51,168 nt of DNA from a virus: IMG/VR virus record IMGVR_UViG_3300023099_000120, positions 1-51,168 of that record; one strand, 5' to 3'. The translations under genes and the position numbers were made by a program. This document shows, piece by piece, positions 22,535 through 29,689 of the stretch. How positions within the stretch are numbered: position 1 is the first letter of the stretch; the number at the start of each line of letters is the position of its first letter. A model generated the notes under the pieces. The model did not search any database. It was given only the letters and a program-made list of their open reading frames with translations, and was not told where the DNA came from.

Positions 22535-22855
22535 TTAAGTGAACATATGTTTTACGATGTTTTTAAGCTCTTCGGCCACTTTTTTAAGCTCAAAATACCA
22601 ATCCTGACCAAAGCGGTGAATCAATGCTTCTTTGACAAATTTATAAACCGGAACTTCGAGTTCTTTACCTATAGAACGGGCATCATCGCAAATATCCCAT
22701 TTATCATAATTAACCGCAGCAAATTCTGTAAAGGCTTTTACACGAATTGGGTACAAATGACAAGAAACCGTTTTTTTCCAATCTACGATTCCTTGATTGT
22801 AAGCTTGCTCGATTCCGCAAAGTGTAGATTTTCCGTCAAAATTACAAACCCGCAA
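22535..22855 (-). pseudogene. 5'-truncated DUF3109-family host gene
   Basis: About 106 codons that match, from memory, the C-terminal half of the DUF3109 family, a conserved cysteine-rich chromosomal protein of Flavobacteriia: FDGKSTLCGIEQAYNQG, VSCHLYPIRV, FTEFAAVNYDKWDICDDA, VPVYKFVKEALI. The N-terminal half with its own cysteine cluster is missing and the frame starts only with a TTG. One expected cysteine after WDICDDA is Arg. I read it as decaying chromosomal DNA carried by the element. It may still be expressed as a fragment, but a function is unlikely. Confidence 0.7.
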
Positions 22856-22907
22856 TCTTTTTCTTCGATTAAGGGCTACAAGATATCTTCTTAGATAGTG
22901 GTTTTAC

Positions 22908-23114
22908 CTAATTGAAACAATCTAATTGTTTCGTGAGTTCTTTTATAAACGATATAAGATCCTGATAGTTTTTTTCGTTAAACGAATGCCTTTCATTTTT
23001 TCCGGTTTTTTTACTTCGGAATGTATCATACGAAATTCCCATTGCTTGAGCTGCTTTTACGCCAGACATCCCGAAATCATCAAGTACTTTGTTTATTTTT
23101 TCACCTGGTTCCAT
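22908..23114 (-). CDS. Small HTH regulator-like protein
   Basis: A 68-residue protein with a probable helix-turn-helix: INKVLDDFGMSGVKAAQAMG is helix 1 to 2, and ISYDTFRSKKTGKNER is the turn and recognition helix. The C-terminal helix ISFIKELTKQLDCF may mediate dimers. Phage Cro or repressor-type role is possible. A TAAATTTG box (23147-23140, - strand) is 26 bases upstream of its ATG. It could act at the palindrome at 23923-23944, but nothing in the sequence links them. Confidence 0.6.
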   Translation of the reverse strand: MEPGEKINKVLDDFGMSGVKAAQAMGISYDTFRSKKTGKNERHSFNEKNYQDLISFIKELTKQLDCFN

Positions 23115-23181
23115 ATTGATATAATTATTACATTTACTGCAAATTTAATTTTAATAGTTAAGTTTCCTTTCTACAAAAGGT

Positions 23182-23211
23182 AAAACCTCTCCGATAAAGA
23201 GAGGTTTTTTT
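23182..23211. terminator. Terminator between the HTH gene and the next - strand gene
   Basis: Perfect stem AAAACCTCTC / GAGAGGTTTT, 7-nt loop and seven T on the + side; the - strand reads into TTTTACC. It lies after the 23221-23508 gene, so the HTH gene downstream must have its own promoter. Confidence 0.8.
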
Positions 23212-23220
23212 GTTTCCGGA

Positions 23221-23508
23221 CTATTCTATATATTTTCCGATCAATCTGTTTGCTGCTCCATACGGAGAGTAAATGATATCTTCGACCAAAAATAGCTTTG
23301 TGATATCTGGATTAGGAAAATCCCTGACCAGAACTTCTATCTTTGATCCAATATGTGGGACCGTTGCCATTTTGCAGACCAGGACCTTTTGTCCATTTTG
23401 AACCAATTGAATTTGAAAGCTCAATTCTTGATCAACGAAATCGATCAAAAATCCAGTTAATAGCCAATTGAAGAATCTCTTTTTAAATTTGTATGTTTTC
23501 TTTTTCAT
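23221..23508 (-). CDS. Hypothetical basic protein
   Basis: A 95-residue protein. The start is very basic (KKKTYKFKKRFFNWLL); strands follow (ELSFQIQLVQNGQKVLVCKM; GSKIEVLVRDFPNP), ending in IGKYIE. A single beta-barrel-like domain is possible. Not recognised. It follows the 23562 gene on the same strand, with a hairpin between. Confidence 0.5.
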   Translation of the reverse strand: MKKKTYKFKKRFFNWLLTGFLIDFVDQELSFQIQLVQNGQKVLVCKMATVPHIGSKIEVLVRDFPNPDITKLFLVEDIIYSPYGAANRLIGKYIE

Positions 23509-23526
23509 GATGTTTTAAGGTTTTTA

Positions 23527-23548
23527 AAGAGGAGCCTTTCGACTCCTC
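23527..23548 (-). terminator. Hairpin between two - strand genes
   Basis: GAGGAG / CTCCTC stem with 8-nt loop; on the - strand it is followed by TTTAAAAA, a weak T-tract. Partial termination after the 23562 gene is likely. Confidence 0.5.
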
Positions 23549-23561
23549 CGGATTAATTAAT

Positions 23562-23873
23562 TTAAAATAATTTAAAGTGACCATTGTCTTTGTGATACCA
23601 CTTCTTTGTTCCAGAATCGCCTTTTATTAAGAATCTGTAGCTATCAGTATTTAAGACTTCATACTCTTTTTCAAATGTTAGATTCTTAATACTTGCAGCG
23701 TGAACGTAAGTACATTTTACTTTGTCTCCTGGTTCTACTTCCTTTAAATTTCGGAACTTCTGAATTGCTTTATTTTCGATTATCTCTTTAATCTCTAGAG
23801 CTTCTAATCGAACTTGCTCATGATAAGCATTTACAATTCCAAGTGCTACTTGGTAAACTTCATTTGTAATCAT
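23562..23873 (-). CDS. Hypothetical protein with SH3-like C-terminal part
   Basis: A 103-residue protein. Residues 1-42 form a helix (VALGIVNAYHEQVRLEALEI); the rest reads as small beta barrel: EPGDKVKCTYVHAA, TFEKEYEVLNTDSYRFLIKG, KKWYHKDNGHFKLF, the pattern of KOW/SH3-like folds. It is transcribed away from terS from a promoter that contains a palindrome, which is where a phage regulator gene might sit. No family recognised. Confidence 0.55.
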   Translation of the reverse strand: MITNEVYQVALGIVNAYHEQVRLEALEIKEIIENKAIQKFRNLKEVEPGDKVKCTYVHAASIKNLTFEKEYEVLNTDSYRFLIKGDSGTKKWYHKDNGHFKLF

Positions 23874-23916
23874 TGTTTAAAATTTAGTTGTTAATAATTG
23901 TTTCAATTCTACCCTA

Positions 23917-23947
23917 CAAATATACGACGCAAAAATGTGTCGTACAA
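23917..23947 (-). promoter_or_regulatory. Promoter with palindromic operator, divergent from terS
   Basis: On the - strand: TTG (23947-23945), exactly 20 bp, TATATTTG (23924-23917). The spacer is filled by the inverted repeat TACGACGCA / TGTGTCGTA (23923-23944, one mismatch, 4-bp centre). A protein bound there would block the - strand promoter and lies 20 bp from the terS promoter. Confidence 0.6.
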
Positions 23948-23963
23948 GAGATTTTGAAACTTT

Positions 23964-24003
23964 AACATATTGTGCAATAAAATAATATATTGTACTACTT
24001 TTG
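23964..24003 (+). promoter_or_regulatory. terS promoter, AACATATTGT type
   Basis: AACATATTGT (23964-23973) with TTG at 23970-23972, a 23-bp spacer and TACTTTTG (23996-24003). The same upstream block and same spacing recur at 24675-24714. The start of the RNA would be near 24010, which supports ATG 24023 as the TerS start. Confidence 0.65.
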
Positions 24004-24022
24004 TATTGTTAATAGAATCACT

Positions 24023-24646
24023 ATGAAGATTAATAATTTGACTGAAAAACAGGAAGCCTTCTCAAATGCCTACATAAGAATAGGTGTAGGCTCGGAAGCG
24101 TATAAAGAAGCTGGTTATTCGTATTCAAACAAAAGCGATAAGTCAATTCATGAAGCCGCATGTAGAGTGCTAAACAACAGCAAGGTACAAGCAAGGATAA
24201 AAGAATTGCAATCTGTTGTGGCCGAGATTGCCGAAAAAGAATTTAAGATCACATCAGAAGAAATGCTTCGTCATTTGAATATTCTTCGTAAAGCGAGAAT
24301 CGATGAATACGTTGAATATTATGAGTACGAAGTTCCGATCACCACTACAACCGGAACCGGTAAGAATAAGAGTGTCTCAACGACAATTGAAAAGAGGACC
24401 GAATTGAGATTAAAGACTTTCGATATACTGAGTGAAGAGCAAAAGATGTGTATTGAAGGCATTAAGCAAACCAAATACGGCATTGAGATTAAACTTCACG
24501 GTAAGGAGTGGAGTATTGAAAAGATCAATAAGCACATTGGATTCTATGAAAAGGATAATGATCAAAAGAAAGCAACTTTGGAAATTGTGAACCCGGAAGA
24601 TCGCGATGCCAGGATCGCTGCTTTAAAAGCAAAATTGCAAAGCTAA
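24023..24646 (+). CDS. Terminase small subunit
   Basis: A 207-residue protein. The opening LTEKQEAFSNAYI, then SEAYKEAGYS, AACRVLNNSKVQARIKEL, is the HTH DNA-binding domain of the Terminase_2 family, which recognises the packaging site. The middle (ITSEEMLRHLNILRKARIDE) is the oligomerisation part; the C-terminal 60 residues contact the large subunit. The frame runs back to 23990, but that start would lie inside the promoter, so the ATG at 24023 is chosen. The large subunit lies 1.9 kb downstream, after five small genes and the exonuclease. Confidence 0.85.
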   Translation: MKINNLTEKQEAFSNAYIRIGVGSEAYKEAGYSYSNKSDKSIHEAACRVLNNSKVQARIKELQSVVAEIAEKEFKITSEEMLRHLNILRKARIDEYVEYYEYEVPITTTTGTGKNKSVSTTIEKRTELRLKTFDILSEEQKMCIEGIKQTKYGIEIKLHGKEWSIEKINKHIGFYEKDNDQKKATLEIVNPEDRDARIAALKAKLQS

Positions 24647-24674
24647 AGTCTTTCTGTTGCTTCATTAAAAAAGT

Positions 24675-24714
24675 AACATATTGTATAATAAAATAATAAT
24701 ATATGTTAGCTTTG
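24675..24714 (+). promoter_or_regulatory. Second AACATATTGT-type promoter
   Basis: AACATATTGT (24675-24684), TTG at 24681-24683, 23-bp spacer, TAGCTTTG (24707-24714). It matches the terS promoter in upstream block, the following AATAAAATAATA and spacing. It would start the transcript for 24740 through the large terminase. Confidence 0.65.
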
Positions 24715-24739
24715 TAAGGTTAACCAAAAACATCATATC

Positions 24740-25009
24740 ATGAGTATAGAAATTGTAAATGGCCGTGTATTCGTAGAAGGAAAAGAAACTAGTGATCCGG
24801 CTTTAATCGGGTATGCGGTTTTGGATATGGCAGAAGAAAAACAAAATGTTGTGTTTCATAGCTTTCGCATAATCGTACAAGAAGATAAACCTCATGAGTC
24901 AGTTGTGAAAGCGGCTGAAAAGCTTATAAAAAGCCTGAAACCATTTAAGGATAAAAGATGTTGTGGATGTGGTGGCATAATTGGGCCAATGCAGCATAAA
25001 TGCAGATAA
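24740..25009 (+). CDS. Small protein with C-terminal zinc knuckle
   Basis: An 89-residue protein. Residues 1-60 look alpha/beta (GRVFVEGKETSDPALIGYAV; VVFHSFRIIVQEDKP). The end carries CCGCGG...HKC (about 75-88), a probable metal site. Unknown role. It is first behind the second late promoter. Confidence 0.55.
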   Translation: MSIEIVNGRVFVEGKETSDPALIGYAVLDMAEEKQNVVFHSFRIIVQEDKPHESVVKAAEKLIKSLKPFKDKRCCGCGGIIGPMQHKCR

Positions 25010-25013
25010 AATT

Positions 25014-25172
25014 ATGATCAAGATAATTCCCATAAGCAAAAGGCCAAATCACATCATCCTTACTGTTTTCGATAAGACAAACTATCACTATCATTTAAAT
25101 GATCTATCAACCAAAAACAAAATATCTGATGTTGGAGTCTGGAATATAAAGTATAAAGTAAATGAGAGATAA
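25014..25172 (+). CDS. 52-residue hypothetical protein
   Basis: Starts at ATG 25014 (an upstream in-frame start at 24981 would overlap the previous gene). Beta-rich and basic (IKIIPISKRPNHIILTVFDK; YHYHLNDLSTKNK). Its end overlaps the next gene by 11 bases. Function not known. Confidence 0.45.
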   Translation: MIKIIPISKRPNHIILTVFDKTNYHYHLNDLSTKNKISDVGVWNIKYKVNER

Positions 25173-25521
25173 AAAAGCAAAGGTTGTTTATAATTCTTCT
25201 TTTAATGAAATTGATGAACCAATAATGAAAAAAGATATGAGTTTACTAACAGGAAAATGCGAGGTAACTTTTAAGAAATACATTCAAAATAAAATGTATT
25301 ATCTCGGAACTGAAAAATTAGGCATTTTGTTTTTAAGCGCACTTTATATTGAGTTCTTCGATTCAGTTGAAATCTATATAAGCATAAGAAGATATAACGG
25401 CGTTTTTGAGTGGAGAGTAAATCACAAAATAGGTCACTGTTACGGTGACACTTTAGAAAGACCAAAAGCAACATATGAGGCGATACATATGGCAAATGAT
25501 ATTTATAACAAACAAAATTAA
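25162..25521 (+). CDS. Hypothetical protein
   Basis: A 119-residue protein with a mixed alpha/beta pattern (SLLTGKCEVTFKKYIQNKMY; VEIYISIRRYNGVFEWRVN) and a C-terminal helix ATYEAIHMANDIYNK. The EIYISIRRYNG hairpin may be a small beta sheet. Not recognised; it starts inside the preceding small gene and ends 2 bases before the next. Confidence 0.5.
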   Translation: MRDKKAKVVYNSSFNEIDEPIMKKDMSLLTGKCEVTFKKYIQNKMYYLGTEKLGILFLSALYIEFFDSVEIYISIRRYNGVFEWRVNHKIGHCYGDTLERPKATYEAIHMANDIYNKQN

Positions 25522-25523
25522 AT

Positions 25524-25967
25524 ATGAAATCAATCCACTTTAAAGAATCTACAATTGAATTAAAGAAGCCGGCTTCAATGACCGATAAGGAATGCAAAAG
25601 CCTACATGTTTATCAAAATCCTGACGGTTCCTGCGTTTCGTGTTGGACCGTTTCGTTTTTACAGCGTTTAAGATTTTTATTTCATGGGAAGATCTGGTTG
25701 GGAGTATGCTCGGGACAAACGCAGCCACCAGTATGGTTAGACTGTACTAAAACCGTGTTTAAACCAAAAGTCGATAAAAGATTGTTGTGGCTTGGAATCA
25801 TTAACACCTGGTTTATCCAATTTTTATTCATCAGAATATTTAGTAATCGGGAACAAGGTAGTCACACTCATTACGGGATATTATATTGGGTCTATCCGTT
25901 TACTGGATGGACATCGAACTATAAGATTATCGGCAAAGAGATTAAGTACAAACACTTTAATAAGTAG
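25524..25967 (+). CDS. Hypothetical membrane-associated protein
   Basis: A 147-residue protein. The N-terminal part ASMTDKECKSLHVYQNPDGS and CVSCWTVSFLQRLRFLFHGK, then VWLDCTK, is a pattern I have met in Bacteroidota phage proteins without known role. A hydrophobic stretch LLWLGIINTWFIQFLFIRIF (about 91-110) may be a membrane helix. It is 2 bases before the exonuclease gene. Confidence 0.55.
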   Translation: MKSIHFKESTIELKKPASMTDKECKSLHVYQNPDGSCVSCWTVSFLQRLRFLFHGKIWLGVCSGQTQPPVWLDCTKTVFKPKVDKRLLWLGIINTWFIQFLFIRIFSNREQGSHTHYGILYWVYPFTGWTSNYKIIGKEIKYKHFNK

Positions 25968-25969
25968 CT

Positions 25970-26503
25970 ATGAAAGGATTCTTAGATATTGAGACAGGAG
26001 GTTTCTCGATTACCAAAAACGGAGTATGTGAGATTGCGTTGCTTGCAGTTGATGATAGTTTTAAGATCGTCGATACCTTTCATAAGTATATTAAACCTTA
26101 CACTAGAGAAGAATCTGACGAACTTGTATATTATCATCCTGATGCAATGAATATTAACGGCTTATCGCCGGAATATTTAAATAAGGTTGGAGAAGATGTC
26201 GGTTATGTTATGATCCAACTTTCTTATTTTATTATTAAACATAATATTACCGAAATAATTGGACATAATTCTAATCAATTTGATGTTCCAAGAATCGATT
26301 ATTTATTTAGAAGATTTTACCCAAATCAATTTACAGAAATTGGATTAAAGGATACTTTATTGATTGCGAAAGAACGGTTGGATCTTCCATCGTATAAGCT
26401 GGAACATCTTTGTCTACATTTCGGTATTCGCAATGAGCAAGCTCACTCTGCTGTAAGTGATGCCTTAGCAACTTTAGAACTATACAAAAAACTTATTGCT
26501 TAA
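25970..26503 (+). CDS. DnaQ-like 3'-5' exonuclease (DEDDh)
   Basis: A 177-residue DEDDh exonuclease resembling the proofreading epsilon subunit. Exo I: D6 and E8 in FLDIETGG; Exo II: GHNSNQFD with D105; Exo III: H159 and D164 in HSAVSDALATLE. The catalytic acids and the general-base histidine are all present. No polymerase is encoded, so it may act alone on DNA or RNA ends, or in packaging, since it sits directly against TerL (adjacent stop and start codons). Confidence 0.85.
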   Translation: MKGFLDIETGGFSITKNGVCEIALLAVDDSFKIVDTFHKYIKPYTREESDELVYYHPDAMNINGLSPEYLNKVGEDVGYVMIQLSYFIIKHNITEIIGHNSNQFDVPRIDYLFRRFYPNQFTEIGLKDTLLIAKERLDLPSYKLEHLCLHFGIRNEQAHSAVSDALATLELYKKLIA

Positions 26504-28015
26504 ATGTCAACCATTACCGATGATGAATTATTAGAATTAGAATTCCTTGTGACTCAAAAAGAGTTGCAAGGAAGCCTTTTCGAATTCACAAAGGTGTTTT
26601 GGAATACCATTATTACAGATCAGTACGTTCATAACTGGCACATTGAATATATGTGCGATGAAATGCAGCTAGTTGCAGATAAATACGTTTTAGATCGTAA
26701 ACCTCATATACCAAATGATAAATGGTATCTTGGCATAACAGAAAACATACAAAAGAATTTACTATTTAATGTTCCGCCCGGGACTTCAAAAAGTACAATT
26801 GCATCAAGAATTCTTCCAGCTTGGATTTGGGCCGTTAACAGTTCCAAAACTGTAATGACCAATACCGTTTCAGCAAGTAACGCAAATGAATTCTCATCAA
26901 AATCAAAGGATATCATTCAAAGTGAACTCTTTCAATACTACTTTCCAACCGTCCAAATTAGGCGAGATGTATCTGCTAAGACCTTTTATCAAACTGCAGA
27001 AGGAGGAGTTAGATTTTCGTTTTCAACGTTTGGATCAGTAACCGGAAAGCACGCAAGTATCTTAATTGATGATGATAGAATGGACGTTGCGATCGCTGAT
27101 AGTCCAGCCGATCGTAAAAGAGCGATAAGTCAATTTAAAGCCTTTCAGACAAGGAAAAAAGATAAGGCTAAAACTCCTTACATTTTGGTAGAACAGAGGC
27201 TATCCAGTAAAGATACAACAGCTCATTGTCTTAGTGTATTCAAAGATGAGTGCCGACATATTTGTTTGCCGGCTGAAAATGTATATAGAAATATCGAGCC
27301 TAAGGAAATTGAGAATTTTTATATTGATGGTTTACTAGATCCTGTTCGTCTAAGTCCAGCAATTCTTAAATCTACAAAGATGGGTTTAACTGATGAATCC
27401 AAACCGATATCTGAAATTGCTTTTAATATCCAATTTAATCAGGCTAATGAAACAGCTGAAGGTTTGCTATATGGAAAGCTGAATTTTGTTCCAGCATTAC
27501 CAGAAAACCGAGAAGGTATAATCAGATACTCATTTACCGATGTTGCTGATACCGGAGCAGATTACTTTGCGACTCCTTTCATTGAGATCAATAAGAATAA
27601 AATCTATGTATTTGATGCGATCTATACTCAGGAACCGAGCAGGGTAACCTCGCATAAAATAAAACAAAAGATCGAAACTCATAATTCTATTGTCAACAAA
27701 ATAGAGGTTAACAACCAGGGAAGTGTTTTTGTGACCTTAATGCAAAGTATGGGCGTAAATGTTTCCGGATATTATAGTGAGGGGAATAAGGAGCAAAGAA
27801 TAAGTGCGTGGGCTCAATTTATTTCATTTATATACTTTGTCGAACCAAACGAAAACAGCAGCCAGGAATACAGGCAATTTATCAAACACCTTCAAGCATA
27901 TCCGTTGACTGGGAAGCATGATGATGGCCATGATGATGCTGAAGATGCTCTTACAGAAATGATGAGGTACATCTGGGCTAATATGCGTCACTTATTTATG
28001 CCTCAAACCAATTAA
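26504..28015 (+). CDS. Terminase large subunit
   Basis: A 503-residue packaging motor. ATPase part: NVPPGTSKST (about 89-98) as the Walker A and LIDDD (187-191) as Walker B. The nuclease part follows about residue 330 with SFTDVADTGADYFATPFIEI (first acidic residue), then EVNNQGSVF and a late GKHDDGHDDAEDALTE acidic cluster. It cuts concatemers and drives DNA into proheads. The gene starts on the base after the exonuclease stop. A palindromic promoter lies just beyond its end. Confidence 0.92.
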   Translation: MSTITDDELLELEFLVTQKELQGSLFEFTKVFWNTIITDQYVHNWHIEYMCDEMQLVADKYVLDRKPHIPNDKWYLGITENIQKNLLFNVPPGTSKSTIASRILPAWIWAVNSSKTVMTNTVSASNANEFSSKSKDIIQSELFQYYFPTVQIRRDVSAKTFYQTAEGGVRFSFSTFGSVTGKHASILIDDDRMDVAIADSPADRKRAISQFKAFQTRKKDKAKTPYILVEQRLSSKDTTAHCLSVFKDECRHICLPAENVYRNIEPKEIENFYIDGLLDPVRLSPAILKSTKMGLTDESKPISEIAFNIQFNQANETAEGLLYGKLNFVPALPENREGIIRYSFTDVADTGADYFATPFIEINKNKIYVFDAIYTQEPSRVTSHKIKQKIETHNSIVNKIEVNNQGSVFVTLMQSMGVNVSGYYSEGNKEQRISAWAQFISFIYFVEPNENSSQEYRQFIKHLQAYPLTGKHDDGHDDAEDALTEMMRYIWANMRHLFMPQTN

Positions 28016-28033
28016 TTAAATAAAACAAAATAT

Positions 28034-28076
28034 TTATTTAGAATAATTCTAAATAACAAAATTCTTTTTACATTTG
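28034..28076 (+). promoter_or_regulatory. Late promoter with palindromic activator-type site (head operon)
   Basis: Perfect inverted repeat ATTTAGAATAATTCTAAAT (28036-28054, extends to 28034-28056), then 14 bp, then TACATTTG (28069-28076). No -33 TTTG. Dyad centre is about 38 bp before the predicted RNA start. The same arrangement with identical spacing occurs at 44576-44618. Confidence 0.75.
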
Positions 28077-28098
28077 TTTCATCATTATTTGTTAACTC

Positions 28099-28362
28099 AT
28101 GACTAATCAAAATCTTGTTTCAAAAGCATTTACTGAGATCAAATGCCCTTGTTGTGGAAGACACTTAGACAAGGTTAAAGTGATTGGCGAAATTGCTATC
28201 TCAAGAAAGTGTAAATCATGCAAAAACAACATTGTTACGGAATTATTAGATAGTAAAATCACAAGTAACAAGATCGATGCTATTGAGAACTCTAAGGACA
28301 TTATAAGTCCCAATAGATTTTTAACTAACCGTAATCCATTCAAGGATAATCAAAGATCATAG
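28099..28362 (+). CDS. Com-like zinc-ribbon protein
   Basis: An 87-residue protein. CPCCGRHL (about 17-24) and CKSCKNN (about 37-43) make a four-cysteine zinc ribbon, with KVKVIGEIAISRKCKSC between, resembling Mu Com-family proteins; Com binds mom mRNA and switches on its translation. The C-terminal 40 residues are polar and probably disordered. It is the first gene of the late head operon and ends in an ATAG overlap with the open frame of the portal gene, which lacks a normal start codon. Translational control of the portal is a possibility, not shown. Confidence 0.6.
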   Translation: MTNQNLVSKAFTEIKCPCCGRHLDKVKVIGEIAISRKCKSCKNNIVTELLDSKITSNKIDAIENSKDIISPNRFLTNRNPFKDNQRS

Positions 28363-28433
28363 GCTTCTGGGAATCTTTAAGAACATTTAGATTTGGTATA
28401 GAAACCAAAAACGATTCGATTAATGGCCAGCCG

Positions 28434-29552
28434 GTGAGGATGGAAATTGATGTTTTCGGCATTGGTACTAATGATAAGAAAACATACTATCCTGATTCTA
28501 CAAAGTTCGTTAAGCTCCAAAAAGAGAATTACGTCTTAAATAATGTCTTCAATAAAATTGCCAGCAAATTATCAAGCGCACAATTTACTAGTGAATCCGG
28601 TAAAAGTGAACTTCTTGATAAAATCAATAATCCAAATGATTCACAGTCACGAGAAGAGTTCTTAAAAGAGTTTGCAATTTTTTTACTGTCATCAGGATGG
28701 ACCGCCATGTGGAAGAGATATAAATCATTTGGCAATTTCAAAACACTAGAACTTATCAATTTGAACCCGGATAACACGGAGGTCAACGAAACGACTTTAA
28801 CAACTGAAATAGATGGTAAGTCCGAAACAATCTTACTTACTGATGTGATTTTGTTCTATGATAGTGTAAGGAACAACAAAAACAAAAAAGGTTATTCCAG
28901 GATCACACCCTTAAGAACTCAGATCAACAATATTAAAGATGCACAGCTTGCAAAAGGAATTCAAATTGAGAATTCCGGAACAACAATAGTTTCGCCAAAA
29001 CAAACTGCTGCAGGTAGCAATATTGATGAAGGTCTTAATGCTCCAGTGCCACAATTGGGTGGAGGTCTTAGAACCCAAAAAGAAGAGATGGAAGATCGAT
29101 TTAGCAGTCGCGGTCTAGTGAATAGGATCATAGTTTCGTCTAAAGGATTGGATGCTAAAAACCTCTCTGCCGAGCTGAACACAGTTAAGTTTCATGAAAT
29201 CGTTGAAACTGATATCCTGGCTGTTTATGATGCTTATAATTTTCCGGTCGAGTTGAGTCCATATGGTAAGAATGCAACATTTGAAAATAAGGAAGTTGCT
29301 GAGGTTGGTCTTATTGAAAACGAAGTTTCTCCTCTGGCTGAGAACCTAATCAATTCATTAAATGCCGATTTCGAGAAAAAAGAACCGCTGGATGTTGATT
29401 TTAATCACTTGAACTCAATGTCAGTTATTCAGGAAAGGATCCAAACTACAAATGGTAAAACGATAGATCAGTATGGAATTTTATTTGACAAAAAAATCAT
29501 TACTGAAGCTGAGTACAAGGAGATAATGAAAACTAAAAAAATATTGACATGA
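28434..29552 (+). CDS. Portal protein
   Basis: A portal protein of at least 372 residues (GTG start). It has the shape of HK97-type portals: NNVFNKIASKLSSAQFTSE near the start, LSSGWTAMWKR, LELINLNPDNTEVNE, YSRITPLRTQIN, and VYDAYNFPVELSPYG. The reading frame remains open upstream to 28350 and reads ATA GGC TTC TGG GAA TCT TTA, resembling the usual MGFWESL portal start. The true start may thus be ATA 28359, overlapping the previous stop. It forms the dodecameric DNA gate of the head. Confidence 0.85.
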   Translation: MRMEIDVFGIGTNDKKTYYPDSTKFVKLQKENYVLNNVFNKIASKLSSAQFTSESGKSELLDKINNPNDSQSREEFLKEFAIFLLSSGWTAMWKRYKSFGNFKTLELINLNPDNTEVNETTLTTEIDGKSETILLTDVILFYDSVRNNKNKKGYSRITPLRTQINNIKDAQLAKGIQIENSGTTIVSPKQTAAGSNIDEGLNAPVPQLGGGLRTQKEEMEDRFSSRGLVNRIIVSSKGLDAKNLSAELNTVKFHEIVETDILAVYDAYNFPVELSPYGKNATFENKEVAEVGLIENEVSPLAENLINSLNADFEKKEPLDVDFNHLNSMSVIQERIQTTNGKTIDQYGILFDKKIITEAEYKEIMKTKKILT

Positions 29553-29689
29553 AACATTTAGATAAAAAGTTGCCAAGCGACATTGAAAAGTTAAAAGCAA
29601 TTGCAGCAGAGACTGAGAATCCTCAAATGAAGCGTGCAATTGAAACCAGATTAAAAATAGTCGAGCGAGACCAAACTGTGAACAAATGA
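29549..29689 (+). CDS. 46-residue charged head-operon microprotein
   Basis: Starts in the ATGA overlap with the portal stop and ends in the ATGA overlap with the protease start. Entirely helical and charged (LDKKLPSDIEKLKAIAAETE; MKRAIETRLKIVERDQ). Unknown role; its length and place between portal and protease recall small scaffold or head-assembly helpers. Confidence 0.55.
   Translation: MKHLDKKLPSDIEKLKAIAAETENPQMKRAIETRLKIVERDQTVNK

Noticed and set aside
22547-22894. 115-codon + strand ORF
   Set aside because: Antisense to the DUF3109 remnant, which has recognisable family sequence; the + reading has none.
23990-24022. Upstream start for the terminase small subunit
   Set aside because: It would begin before the predicted RNA start and overlap the TACTTTTG box; homology begins after ATG 24023.
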